DNA of 38,208 nt, from NCBI GenBank assembly GCA_021775615.1, contig JAJFHL010000182.1, positions 1 to 38,208 of the forward strand, read 5' to 3'. The translations under genes and the position numbers were made by a program. Source of the stretch: Hyphomicrobiales bacterium (lineage in GTDB: Bacteria; Pseudomonadota; Alphaproteobacteria; Rhizobiales; JAJFHB01). Shown here piece by piece: positions 8,681-18,699 of the stretch (position 1 is its first letter; each line of letters starts with the position of its first letter). The notes beneath the pieces are model-generated. The model worked only from the letters and a program-made list of their open reading frames with translations, was not told where the DNA came from and searched no databases.

Positions 8681-8684
8681 GTTT

Positions 8685-8703
8685 ATGGTTAGCGAAACCC
8701 TAA
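8685..8703. promoter_or_regulatory. Possible CtrA-type site upstream of ccrM
   Basis: ATGGTTAG at 8685-8692 is, on the other strand, CTAACCAT, one base off the half-site TTAACCAT reported for CtrA. It overlaps TTAG-N7-CTAA at 8689-8703, an imperfect form of the CtrA box TTAA-N7-TTAA. It lies about 80 bp before the ccrM start. CtrA activates ccrM in Caulobacter; here the match is approximate. Confidence 0.3.
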
Positions 8704-8724
8704 TTTTCCAATAATTTCAATTAA

Positions 8725-9885
<1,161 letters not shown>

Positions 9886-9905
9886 CGGCTTCTCAACTGA
9901 TCCAA

Positions 9906-10790
9906 TTACGCCAGGGCAAACGTTGTGTTCCCTTGAGTGACCGTGCCGGTTACCAGATCGAACCGCATCAGGTCCTCACCGACCACGACGGGCCCGAGAT
10001 AGTCCCGCCGCGCATCGTCGATCAGACCCTGGCGGTCGGCGTCGGGGGGTACGATATGCGTCAGCGCGAGGCATCTCACGTCTGCTTCGTGCGCGACGCG
10101 TCCGACCTCGCTTGAGAGCGTATGATAAGAGGCAACACCCTTTGCCCCTTCCTCGGTCCGGGTGCCGGCCACCGGGCCCGGGCGATGCACGAAGACCTCG
10201 TGAACCAGAAGTTCGGCGCCCTTTGCCGCGTCGATCAGGTTGCCGCAATACCGCGTGTCGCCACTCAGCACCAGCTTGCGGCCGTCCGCCTCGAAGACGA
10301 AGCCGAAAGCAGGCTCGACCGGCCGGTGGTCGACCAGAACCGGCGTCACTTTGATGTCCGCCTCGTCGATCAGGGGGGTCTCATCGCTGAACTCGACCAC
10401 CTCGATGTCGAACGCTCTCACGCTGCTGCGGCGCTCAAACGCGATCCTGAGTTCCCGCTCCGCCCGCCACATATCCATGCAGTCTTCGACGAACTTGGCG
10501 ATCCCCGGCGGACCATAGACCACATGCGCCCGGTCGCGGCTCTGGTGCCAGGAAGTGATGATCAATTGATAGAGGTCGACCAGATGGTCGGAGTGGATGT
10601 GGGTGACGAACAGGGCATCTATTCCGGCGCCGTTCGTGTCGGCGCCGATCAGGCGCTGGGTGACGCCGGAGCCGACGTCGACCAGGAACTGCCGGGCGCC
10701 GGCACGGATCAGGCTGGCCGGGCCGAACCGCTCAGTACTGGCCACCGGGCAGCCGGTGCCGAGCAAAGTGATTGAGAACTCGCCATTCAT
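9906..10790 (-). CDS. MBL-fold hydrolase, RNase Z/arylsulfatase-like
   Basis: A 294-residue metallo-beta-lactamase-fold enzyme with FVTHIHSDHLVDL (metal motif HIHSDH at 64-69), LVLSGDTRYCGNLID and a late LALTHIVPP histidine. It starts SITLLGTGCPVAS and has VDVGSGVTQRL, both typical of the ribonuclease Z / arylsulfatase-like branch. ATG 10790 is preceded by GGTGG; 42 residues open further upstream do not resemble the family. Many annotated relatives are generic MBL-fold metallo-hydrolases, and a specific substrate cannot be assigned. It is convergent with ccrM and divergent from the EamA transporter gene. Confidence 0.8.
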   Translation of the reverse strand: MNGEFSITLLGTGCPVASTERFGPASLIRAGARQFLVDVGSGVTQRLIGADTNGAGIDALFVTHIHSDHLVDLYQLIITSWHQSRDRAHVVYGPPGIAKFVEDCMDMWRAERELRIAFERRSSVRAFDIEVVEFSDETPLIDEADIKVTPVLVDHRPVEPAFGFVFEADGRKLVLSGDTRYCGNLIDAAKGAELLVHEVFVHRPGPVAGTRTEEGAKGVASYHTLSSEVGRVAHEADVRCLALTHIVPPDADRQGLIDDARRDYLGPVVVGEDLMRFDLVTGTVTQGNTTFALA

Positions 10791-10985
10791 GACCGCGCCA
10801 CCGTGGCCGACCCAGGGCGCCCTGCACAAGTACAATCTCATCGTGCGCCTTGAATCGACCTCAAACGACGGCAACGAAAACGCGGCAACCCATCGTTTTC
10901 GCATAATAAATTTCAATCGCCCCAGATCGGGCCCTCGGCTAGTGTTCGCTCACTCATCAACTGTGCCTGGGAACGCCAGCGCTTT

Positions 10986-11897
10986 ATGTCACCAAGCTCG
11001 TATTCCGTCTCGACAAGGGGTTGGCTGCTGATTCTGATCGGCGGCGGCTCATGGGGCATTACGTTTTCGCTGGCGAAAATGGCCACCGGCCTTGGCGCAC
11101 ATCCGCTCGGCCTTTCCATGTGGCAGGGTATCCTCGGCGGCGCCGCGATCCTTGCCTATAACCTTTTCCAAAAGGTGCCTGTCCCTCTGAATCGACCACA
11201 TCTTCTGTTCTACCTGATCTGCGGTCTGCTCGGCACGGCATTGCCCGGCACGATGTTCTTCTACGCCGCCGACCATGTCCCGGCAGGCGTCCTGTCGATC
11301 ATCATCGCGCTTATACCGATGATGTCCTTCATGATCTCGGCATCACTTGGCATCGACCGGATTTCACCGCTGCGGGTGCTCGGTGTGGCCCTCGGCCTGA
11401 TGGCCATCATTTTGATGACGGCACCCGAAACCAGCTTGCCGGAACCAGGCCTTGTTCCCTGGCTCGTGCTCGTGCTGGCGGCCGGACTTTGCTACGCAAT
11501 CGAAAACAATTACATCGCCCTTAAAAAGCCTGCGGCGACCGACTCCGTCACCCTGCTGTGCGGCATGCTGCTCGTGGCGGGACTGGTGCTTGCTCCCATC
11601 GTTGCTGCAACCGGCAGCTTCGTGCCGCTCTCCTCACCGCTGGGAACGATCGAACTCTGTGTCATCGCCATGGCACTCATCAATGTCCTCTCCTACGGCA
11701 TGTTCGTCCACCTGGTGACCATCACGGGCCCTGTCTTCGCCAGCCAGATGTCCTATACGATCACCATTTCCGGCGTGTTCTGGGGCATCGTCATTTTCGA
11801 CGAACAGCATTCGCCGTGGATCTGGGCGGCGCTGGTGTTCATGCTGGCGGGCCTTGCCCTGGTAAAGCCGGTGACCCAAACCGTGCCGGAAGGCTGA
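10986..11897 (+). CDS. DMT-superfamily transporter (EamA domains)
   Basis: A 303-residue integral membrane protein with about ten hydrophobic segments arranged as two EamA halves. The first begins GWLLILIGGGSWGITFSLAKMA and includes MFFYAADHVPAGVLSIIIALIPM, the signature end of the repeat. The second half starts near LVPWLVLVLAAGLCYAIENNYIAL and ends with FASQMSYTITISGVFWGIVIF. It is a drug/metabolite-type exporter whose substrate is unknown. The next gene, a HpcH/HpaI-type lyase, starts only 6 bp after the stop, so the two are probably co-transcribed and the transporter may move a related acid or CoA pathway metabolite; that link is inference. Confidence 0.88.
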   Translation: MSPSSYSVSTRGWLLILIGGGSWGITFSLAKMATGLGAHPLGLSMWQGILGGAAILAYNLFQKVPVPLNRPHLLFYLICGLLGTALPGTMFFYAADHVPAGVLSIIIALIPMMSFMISASLGIDRISPLRVLGVALGLMAIILMTAPETSLPEPGLVPWLVLVLAAGLCYAIENNYIALKKPAATDSVTLLCGMLLVAGLVLAPIVAATGSFVPLSSPLGTIELCVIAMALINVLSYGMFVHLVTITGPVFASQMSYTITISGVFWGIVIFDEQHSPWIWAALVFMLAGLALVKPVTQTVPEG

Positions 11898-11903
11898 TAT
11901 CCG

Positions 11904-12788
11904 ATGACCGACCGCCGCCCCACGCCGCTGTGCCGCTCATGGCTATTCGTCAACGGCGCCGACGAAGAGGCGCTTGCGACCGCACCGCAGAGCGGTGCGG
12001 ACGTGCTGATGCAGGAACTGGAGGACTTTACGCCGCCGAACCTGCGGCCGCAGGCACGCAAGCTGGCGCCTGAGGTGTTTGCCGCCTGGCGCGCCGCCGG
12101 CGCGGTGGTCGGCGTCCGCGTCAACCCGCTGGATGGCGACGGTCTCGACGATCTGGCGGCGGTGATGCGTGGTGCACCCGACATCGTCGCCCTGCCCAAG
12201 GTGGCCGAGCCGGATCACATTGTGGAGCTGGAGCGCGAGGTCGCGCGGCTGGAACGCGAGTACGGCATTGCGGAAGGGGCGACCGAACTCCTGCCCAATG
12301 TGGAACTCGCCCGGGGCCTGGTGCAGACCGGCGACATCGCGCGGGCTTCGCGGCGCACGGCCGCCTGCCTGATGGCCTCGGAGGACATGGCGGCGGATCT
12401 CGGCGCCGAACGCAGCAAGGACGGGCTGGAGCTCGCCTATGCGCGCCAGCGGTTTCTCGTCGAATGTGTTGCGGCAGGCGTCATGGCCATCGACTGCCCC
12501 TACACCTGGGCAGATCTGGACGGCGCCGAGCACGACACGGTGTGGGCGCGCCGCCTCGGCTACAAGGCCAAGAGCGCGGTGGCACACAATCATGCCGGCA
12601 TCATCAACCGCATCCTCACGCCCTCAACCGAAGAAGTGGAGCGGGCCGAAAGGATCGTGGCGGTCTTCGAAGCCGCGCAGGCGCAGGGCCTGGGCCGTGT
12701 CGAACTTGACGGGACGCTGGTCGAAACGCCGATCTACATGACGGCGAAACGGCTGCTGGAGCGGGCGGCGGCGCTCGGCTCCACCTGA
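11904..12788 (+). CDS. HpcH/HpaI-family CoA ester lyase (citE-like)
   Basis: A 294-residue protein of the HpcH/HpaI aldolase / citrate lyase beta superfamily, a TIM barrel acting on acyl-CoA or oxo acids with Mg2+. Visible landmarks are the N-terminal RSWLFVNGADEEAL, DVLMQELEDFTPP, VGVRVNPLDGDG, IVALPKVAEPDHI, LLPNVELARGLV (metal-binding Glu position) and the C-terminal DTVWARRLGYKAKSAVAHNH. The fold is clear; whether the substrate is malyl-CoA, citramalyl-CoA or another cannot be read. ATG 11904 has GGAAGG upstream, in the end of the transporter gene. It ends 10 bp from the convergent mutY gene. Confidence 0.85.
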   Translation: MTDRRPTPLCRSWLFVNGADEEALATAPQSGADVLMQELEDFTPPNLRPQARKLAPEVFAAWRAAGAVVGVRVNPLDGDGLDDLAAVMRGAPDIVALPKVAEPDHIVELEREVARLEREYGIAEGATELLPNVELARGLVQTGDIARASRRTAACLMASEDMAADLGAERSKDGLELAYARQRFLVECVAAGVMAIDCPYTWADLDGAEHDTVWARRLGYKAKSAVAHNHAGIINRILTPSTEEVERAERIVAVFEAAQAQGLGRVELDGTLVETPIYMTAKRLLERAAALGST

Positions 12789-12798
12789 CCCAACCGCT

Positions 12799-13914
12799 CT
12801 ATGAGATGTCTGCCTTCAGAGCATGGGCAACGACCTTTTTCATGATGCTCGGCAGGGCTTCCCCGGAAAGATCGCGGCGCGCCACCCAGCTACCGTCTGC
12901 CGGATCGGCGGTGGCCGGTGCGTCGGCCGCCCAGACCTCAAGCTCCAGGTGAAAATGCGTGAATGTGTGGCGCACCACGCCCGGGCGCCTGCTCCAGAGG
13001 GCCCGCAGCGGCGCGGCCTGCGACGGATCACCGGGCATCCCTCCTTCGGTCCATTCGGTTGACGGCACTTCGGTCATGCCGCCAAGCAGACCCTTTTCCG
13101 GCCTTCGGCGAAGCAGAACCGCACCGTCTTCCCGCTCGACCCAGAAGGCGACGCCGTAGCGGGTCGGCTTCGGTTTCTTTGGCCGCTTGTAGGGCAGAAC
13201 GTCCTGCAAGCCACGCAACCGGCCGGAGCACATATCGGACCACGGGCAGATCAGGCAATTGGCCTTGCGCGGCGCGCAGATCGTGGCGCCGAGATCCATC
13301 ATGGCCTGGGCGAAGTCCCCCGGCCGCGTGCCGGGAACCAGTGTCATGGCGATGGCAGAAATCTCCGGCTTTGCCTCGGGAAGCGGCGTCTCAATGGCGA
13401 ACACGCGCGAAACGACCCGTTCCACGTTTCCGTCCACCGCCGCCTCGCGCCGGCCGAATGCGATCGAAGCGATGGCCGCGGCAGTGTAGGGTCCGATGCC
13501 GGGCAAAGCCACCAGTCGGTCCGCGGTGTCGGGGAAGCGCCCGCCATGGTCGCCCGCCACCGCGCGGGCGCATTTGTGGAGATTGCGGGCGCGGGCGTAA
13601 TAGCCAAGCCCCGCCCAGGCCTTCAGAACATCATCGAGTTCGGCGGCAGCCAGGTCCGCGACCGATGGCCAGGCCGCGGTGAATTTCTCGAAATAGGGTT
13701 TGACCGCCTGCACCGTGGTCTGCTGCAGCATGATCTCGCTGAGCCATACATGGTAGGGATCGGCGAAGGTGCCGGGTGGCGACCGCCACGGCAGAACTCG
13801 GGCATGGCGGTCGTACCAGCCAAGCAGTGCCGACGCCATGGCGCGCGGGTCTTGCTCCGGTTTTCCGGCTGTCCTGCCAACTGTCATTTTTATGGAAGCC
13901 GCATCGCTCGACAT
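12799..13914 (-). CDS. mutY: A/G-specific adenine glycosylase
   Basis: A 371-residue base-excision repair glycosylase that removes adenine mispaired with 8-oxoguanine. WLSEIMLQQT carries the catalytic Glu60. The helix-hairpin-helix LPGIGPYTAAAIASIAFG lies at about 137-154, with the essential Asp161 in VDGNVERV. The [4Fe-4S] cluster motif C-x6-C-x2-C-x5-C uses Cys213, 220, 223 and 229. The C-terminal part (GVAFWVEREDGAVLLRRRPEKGLLGGM) is the NUDIX-like 8-oxoG recognition domain. It is divergent from the DUF721 gene, with 73 bp between starts. The first ATG is taken; ATG 13887 is an alternative. Confidence 0.97.
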   Translation of the reverse strand: MSSDAASIKMTVGRTAGKPEQDPRAMASALLGWYDRHARVLPWRSPPGTFADPYHVWLSEIMLQQTTVQAVKPYFEKFTAAWPSVADLAAAELDDVLKAWAGLGYYARARNLHKCARAVAGDHGGRFPDTADRLVALPGIGPYTAAAIASIAFGRREAAVDGNVERVVSRVFAIETPLPEAKPEISAIAMTLVPGTRPGDFAQAMMDLGATICAPRKANCLICPWSDMCSGRLRGLQDVLPYKRPKKPKPTRYGVAFWVEREDGAVLLRRRPEKGLLGGMTEVPSTEWTEGGMPGDPSQAAPLRALWSRRPGVVRHTFTHFHLELEVWAADAPATADPADGSWVARRDLSGEALPSIMKKVVAHALKADIS

Positions 13915-13987
13915 CTATACTATGGGCCTCGCGGGAACCCGCACCGTTCAGCCGTCATTCAGAGACAATCGCCTACCACATCTGATC

Positions 13988-14485
13988 ATGGTCACGCACC
14001 TGCATAAGCATATCCGCAAAGCGACCCGCAAGGCGTTCGAGCGCTATGGCTTTGCATATGCGGATGTTCTGGCACACTGGCGCGAGATCGTCGGCGCCGA
14101 GACGGCCGAGTTCTGCGCCCCGGAACGCATTCGCTGGCCCCGCATGAACGCCGAGAGCGCGGCAAGCGGCCGGCGCAGGCTCGGTGGCACTCTGGTGATC
14201 AGGGTCACAGACGGGCGCGCCGTTGAGTTGCAGCATGAAACGTCTCGCATAATCGACCGGGTCAACACATATTACGGCTATGGAGCCATCACCGGCATTA
14301 CACTGGTACAGGGCCCATTGCCGGCGCGAACTCCAGCTGCGGCAAAACGCCGGCCGCTCGATGCGGTACAGGAGAATGAACTGAAACAAACGGTCGGCCT
14401 TATCGAGAACGAAGAATTGCGCCAGGCTCTGACCCGATTGGGGCGTGGGGCGCTGGCCCAAAAAACGGCCAAACAAGACGGATAA
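13988..14485 (+). CDS. DUF721 / DciA-like protein
   Basis: A protein of about 165 residues matching the DUF721 (DciA-like) family. The core YADVLAHWREIVGAETAEFCAPERIRWPR is followed by GGTLVIRVTDGRAVELQHETSRIIDRVNTYYGYGAITGITLVQ. DciA proteins interact with and help load the replicative helicase DnaB in bacteria lacking DnaC; alphaproteobacterial members have a DUF721 domain followed by a disordered tail, as here. The start is uncertain: ATG 13988 gives the family core, while ATG 13922 adds 22 residues, and neither has a clear ribosome site. It stands in the order mutY - DUF721 - dsbA-like - smc. Confidence 0.75.
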   Translation: MVTHLHKHIRKATRKAFERYGFAYADVLAHWREIVGAETAEFCAPERIRWPRMNAESAASGRRRLGGTLVIRVTDGRAVELQHETSRIIDRVNTYYGYGAITGITLVQGPLPARTPAAAKRRPLDAVQENELKQTVGLIENEELRQALTRLGRGALAQKTAKQDG

Positions 14486-14562
14486 AAAGCTGTTGGCACA
14501 TCCTTGAGAAACCAACTTCAGTCTTGTCCAACTCAGTCAACATTTAGTAGGTAGGTATCAAT

Positions 14563-15207
14563 ATGAGACTACATCGTCGCACATTTGCACAAGGTTTGGC
14601 GGTCAGCGCGCTCGCAGCGGCGACGCTTGGTGCCGGCTTGGTCGATCGCGCGCATGCCGCAGCGGACGTGGAAGAGCTGATGAAACCGGGCCCGCTCGGG
14701 GAAAAATTCGTCGGCAACGAAGACGCCCCGGTGACGATCATCGAATATGCATCGATGACCTGCCCGCATTGCGCCACCTTCCATCTCCAGACCTACCCCA
14801 AGCTCAAGGAACTGTATCTCGACACTGGCAAGGCGAAGCTGCTGTTCAGGGAGTTTCCGTTTGACGACAGGGCGCTCGCCGCGTTCATGCTGGCGCGGTG
14901 CGCCGCGGACGACAAATATTTTCCCATGATCGATGTTCTTTTCGAGCAACAGGCGGTGTGGGCGAAAAGCAATCAGCCGGCGCAGGAACTCTTCAAGATC
15001 GCCCGCATGGCGGGTTTCACCGAAGAAACCTTCAACGCCTGCCTGGCCAACAAGGAAGTCGCGGCCGGCGTGCACGCGGTCAAGGACCGTGCCGCGCTCG
15101 AATTCGGGGTCCGGTCGACACCGACATTTTTCATCAACGGCGAAGAAGTCTCCGGCGCTCAGTCGATCGAGAGGTTCCAGGAACTGATCGATCCGCTGGT
15201 GAACTGA
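14563..15207 (+). CDS. DsbA-like exported thiol oxidoreductase
   Basis: A 214-residue DsbA-family thioredoxin-fold protein of the periplasm. The active site MTCPHC gives Cys67 and Cys70, and the cis-proline loop is RSTPTFFING. The N-terminus MRLHRRTFAQGLAVSALAAATLG followed by AHAA resembles a twin-arginine or Sec signal peptide; the RRTF motif favours Tat, tentatively. The domain after the active site (VLFEQQAVWAKSNQPAQELFKIARMAG) fits the helical insertion of DsbA/BdbD-type proteins. ATG 14563 is preceded by an AGGTAGG ribosome site. It is 30 bp upstream of smc, probably in one operon. Confidence 0.92.
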   Translation: MRLHRRTFAQGLAVSALAAATLGAGLVDRAHAAADVEELMKPGPLGEKFVGNEDAPVTIIEYASMTCPHCATFHLQTYPKLKELYLDTGKAKLLFREFPFDDRALAAFMLARCAADDKYFPMIDVLFEQQAVWAKSNQPAQELFKIARMAGFTEETFNACLANKEVAAGVHAVKDRAALEFGVRSTPTFFINGEEVSGAQSIERFQELIDPLVN

Positions 15208-15237
15208 GCCGCATAGACGAAGGACAGACAGGCATCC

Positions 15238-18200
15238 ATGCATTTTAACCGGCTGCGCCTTTCAGGCTTCAAGTCCTTCGTCGAACCGACCGAGCTGCAT
15301 ATTGAGCCGGGGCTGACCGGTGTTGTCGGCCCCAACGGCTGCGGCAAGTCGAACCTGCTTGAAGGCCTGCGCTGGGTTATGGGCGAGAGTACATACAAGC
15401 GCATGCGCGCGACCGGCATGGACGACGTGATCTTTTCCGGCAGCGCCGACCGGCCCGAACGCAACATGGCCGAAGTCACCATTGTGCTCGACAATTCGTC
15501 GCGCACCGCGCCGGCGGCCTTCAACGATGCCGACAGCCTGGAGATTTCGCGGCGCATCGAGCGCGAGGCGGGCTCGGCCTACCGCATCAACGGCAAGGAC
15601 GTCCGCGCCAAGGACGTGCAACTCCTGTTTGCCGACGCGTCGACCGGTTCGCGCTCTCCGGCGCTGGTCCGTCAGGGCCAGATCGGCGAGATCGTCAATG
15701 CAAAGCCGCAGGCGCGCCGCCGCATCCTCGAAGAAGCCGCCGGCATCACCGGGCTCTATACGCGGCGCCATGAGGCGGAGCTTCGTCTCAACGGGGCGGA
15801 AACCAATCTTGTGCGCCTCGAGGACGTGGTCGGCCAGTTGGAGGTTCAGCTCGGCAATCTCAAGCGCCAGGCACGCCAGGCGAGCCGCTACAAGAACATC
15901 TCCGGCGACATCCGCAAAGCCGAGGCGAGCCAGCTCTATATTCAGTGGCACGGTGCGGCGGAGGCGCTGGACGAGGCCGAGAAGGGCCTGCGCGAGAGCC
16001 AGCGGGCGCTTGCCGAACACACAAGGCTTTCGGCGGAAGCCGCCCGGTTCCAGGCCGAGGCCTCGGAGAAGATGCCGCCGCTGCGCGAGCAGGAAATGGT
16101 CAAGGCTGCCGTGCTGCAGCGCCTCACGGTCGAGCGCGAAGGCCTTGAAGCGGACGAACGCCGCGCCGAGGAGCGCAAGACCGAACTGGAGAACCGGCTC
16201 AATCAGGTCACCCACGATCTTGAGCGCGAGCGCGAGTTCACCGCCGACACCGAAGGCGTGCTGACACGGCTCGGCTCGGAAGAGGAAGAACTGAAAGCCG
16301 CCGACCTGTCGGAAGAGGATGCGTGCGGCGAGGCCGAGGCCCAGGTGGCGGCCGCCGCCGAAACCCTGCGCCAGGTGGAAAGCCGAAGCGATGAAGCGGC
16401 TGCGGCACTGTCGGCGCTGCAGGCACGCCGCTCCGCCGCCGAGCGCACGGTCGGCGATCTCAGGTCGAGGCTTGCCCGGCTCGAGGCGGAACTCACTTCC
16501 GCCGATGAGCAACTGGCGGTCCTTGCCGAGGCACGCGCTTCATCGGCCGCCATGGAGACGGCGAACGCAAATGCGCAGACCGCGCAGGGTGCCCTGAACG
16601 CGGCCGAGCTTTCCGTCGAGCAGGCCGACGCGGACCACAAGGCCAAGCGTGAAACCGAAGCAACCGCGCGGCAAGCTCATGAGCAGGCCCGCCGTGACGC
16701 GGAGCGCCTCGGCACCGAGGTCAGCACGCTTGAAAAGGTCCTGAGCGTTCAGGACGGCGAGCTGTGGCCTCCCCTGATCGACGCGGTCACGGCGGTCTCC
16801 GGCTATGAATCAGCGCTCGGTGCAGCGCTTGGCGACGATCTCGATGTTCCCGCGGACGAAGCGGCACCGGTTCACTGGCGCACGCTCGATGCTCTGACGG
16901 ATGCGCCCGGATTGCCCGGCAACGCGACGCCTCTGGCGGATCATGTCCAGGCACCGGCCGCCCTCGCGCGGCGCCTTGCCCAGGTCGGCGTTGTCGAACC
17001 CGATCAGGGCAAGACGCTGCAGAGCCAGCTTCGCCCCGGACAAAGGCTGGTTTCGAAAGCCGGCGATCTTTGGCGCTGGGACGGGTTCACCGCCGCCGCC
17101 GATGCCCCGACTGCCGCGGCGCAGCGGCTCGCCGAACGCAACCGCCTGACCGGCCTGCGGATCGAAGCGGATGACGCAGGCGGTCTGGCACAGAAGACCC
17201 GGACGGCATTTGAAGAGGCCCAGTCCGCGGTCCGTCAAAGCGAAGAAACCCTGGCACAGGCGCGCAACGCCTTGCGTGAAGCCAACCGGGCCATGTCGGA
17301 CGCCCGTGACGCACAGGCGTCCCAGGAGCGGGCCGACAGCGAAGCCAATGCGCAGCGCGCGGTTCTGGAAGAGACCCATCGCCGGCTGAGTGACGACATT
17401 GCCCAAATCACAGAAAACCTTGGCACAGCGGAAACCGACCTCGGCGCCCTGCCGATAGACGATGACCTGCAGAAGGAACTCGGCGGTCTGCGCGAACAGG
17501 TCACCACGGAGCGGGCGCACTATTCCGACGTCAAGGCCAGGTTCGACGGGTTCGAGCGCGACGCGCGGCTTCGGACCGACCGGCTGCGTGCCATTTCGGA
17601 AGAACGCGACGCCTGGCGCGAGCGGTCCGAGCGCGCCAGCGCGCAGATTTCCGCTTTGGAAGTACGCTCGCAGGAAGCCAAGTCGGATCTGGAGAAACTC
17701 AACGATCTGCCGCAACAGTGGACCGAAAAGCGCGAGAAGCTGTTCCGCGCCCTCGGCCAGGCGGAAGAAGAGCGCAAGGCGGCAGCCGACGCGTTGGCCG
17801 AAGCGGAGACCCACCTCACGCGCTGCAACGCCCAGGCAAAGGAAGCCGAGACGACCCTGAGCGGCACCCGGGAATCTCATGCCCGCATCGAAGAGCGCCT
17901 GCATGGCTGCCGCGAGCGCCTCGACGACGTGGTCAAGCGCATCGAGGAGCGGCTCGAATGCCAGCCACCGCAGGCGCGCGAGCTTGCCGGCCTGAAGGAA
18001 GACCAGGACCTGCCCGACGCCGAGGCCATCGACAACCGGCTGACACGCCTGCGCGCCGAGCGCGAACGGCTCGGCGGGGTCAACCTGCGGGCCGACGAAG
18101 AAGCCCTCGAAGTGGGCGAACAGCTCGACACCCTGGTGTCGGAGCGCGAAGACCTGATCAAGGCGATCCATCGCCTGCGCCAGGGCATCGCCAGCCTCAA

Positions 18201-18696
18201 CAAGGAGGGCCGCGAGCGCCTGGTGGCAGCGTTCGACAAGGTCAACGAGCATTTCGAACACCTGTTCACGACGCTGTTCGGCGGCGGCAGGGCATCGCTC
18301 GAGTTCATCGAATCCGACGATCCCCTGGAAGCCGGACTTGAAATCAACGCCCGCCCGCCGGGCAAGCGCACTCAAGTGTTGTCGCTACTGTCCGGTGGTG
18401 AGCAGGCCCTGACCGCCATGGCGCTGATCTTTGCTGTGTTCATGACCAATCCGTCGCCGATCTGCGTGCTCGACGAATGCGACGCGCCGCTCGACGACGC
18501 CAATGTGGAGCGCTTCTGCAACCTGCTGCGCGAAATGCAGAGCAGCACCGACACGCGCTTCCTGGTCATCACGCACCATCCCTACACCATGTCGCAGATG
18601 AACCGGCTGTTCGGCGTCACCATGGCCGAGCGCGGCGTCAGCCAGCTTGTGTCGGTCGACCTGGAGACGGCCGAGAGCTTCCGCGAGGCGAGCTGA
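15238..18696 (+). CDS. smc: Chromosome segregation protein SMC
   Basis: An 1152-residue structural maintenance of chromosomes ATPase. The N-terminal head carries Walker A GPNGCGKSN (31-39) after LRLSGFKSFVEP. Two long charged coiled coils flank a hinge at about 500-620 (AVSGYESALGAALGDDLDVPADEAAPVHW). The C-terminal head has the signature LLSGGEQALTAMALIF and Walker B ICVLDECDAPLDDANV. With ScpA and ScpB, which are not in this window, it would organise and segregate the chromosome. ATG 15238 follows an AGG-containing leader, and its stop is 3 bp before the aldo/keto reductase start. Confidence 0.98.
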   Translation: MHFNRLRLSGFKSFVEPTELHIEPGLTGVVGPNGCGKSNLLEGLRWVMGESTYKRMRATGMDDVIFSGSADRPERNMAEVTIVLDNSSRTAPAAFNDADSLEISRRIEREAGSAYRINGKDVRAKDVQLLFADASTGSRSPALVRQGQIGEIVNAKPQARRRILEEAAGITGLYTRRHEAELRLNGAETNLVRLEDVVGQLEVQLGNLKRQARQASRYKNISGDIRKAEASQLYIQWHGAAEALDEAEKGLRESQRALAEHTRLSAEAARFQAEASEKMPPLREQEMVKAAVLQRLTVEREGLEADERRAEERKTELENRLNQVTHDLEREREFTADTEGVLTRLGSEEEELKAADLSEEDACGEAEAQVAAAAETLRQVESRSDEAAAALSALQARRSAAERTVGDLRSRLARLEAELTSADEQLAVLAEARASSAAMETANANAQTAQGALNAAELSVEQADADHKAKRETEATARQAHEQARRDAERLGTEVSTLEKVLSVQDGELWPPLIDAVTAVSGYESALGAALGDDLDVPADEAAPVHWRTLDALTDAPGLPGNATPLADHVQAPAALARRLAQVGVVEPDQGKTLQSQLRPGQRLVSKAGDLWRWDGFTAAADAPTAAAQRLAERNRLTGLRIEADDAGGLAQKTRTAFEEAQSAVRQSEETLAQARNALREANRAMSDARDAQASQERADSEANAQRAVLEETHRRLSDDIAQITENLGTAETDLGALPIDDDLQKELGGLREQVTTERAHYSDVKARFDGFERDARLRTDRLRAISEERDAWRERSERASAQISALEVRSQEAKSDLEKLNDLPQQWTEKREKLFRALGQAEEERKAAADALAEAETHLTRCNAQAKEAETTLSGTRESHARIEERLHGCRERLDDVVKRIEERLECQPPQARELAGLKEDQDLPDAEAIDNRLTRLRAERERLGGVNLRADEEALEVGEQLDTLVSEREDLIKAIHRLRQGIASLNKEGRERLVAAFDKVNEHFEHLFTTLFGGGRASLEFIESDDPLEAGLEINARPPGKRTQVLSLLSGGEQALTAMALIFAVFMTNPSPICVLDECDAPLDDANVERFCNLLREMQSSTDTRFLVITHHPYTMSQMNRLFGVTMAERGVSQLVSVDLETAESFREAS

Positions 18697-18699
18697 CCG

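Noticed and set aside
16810-18375. 521-residue minus-strand frame inside smc
   Set aside because: Antisense to the SMC coiled coil and head; no recognisable product.
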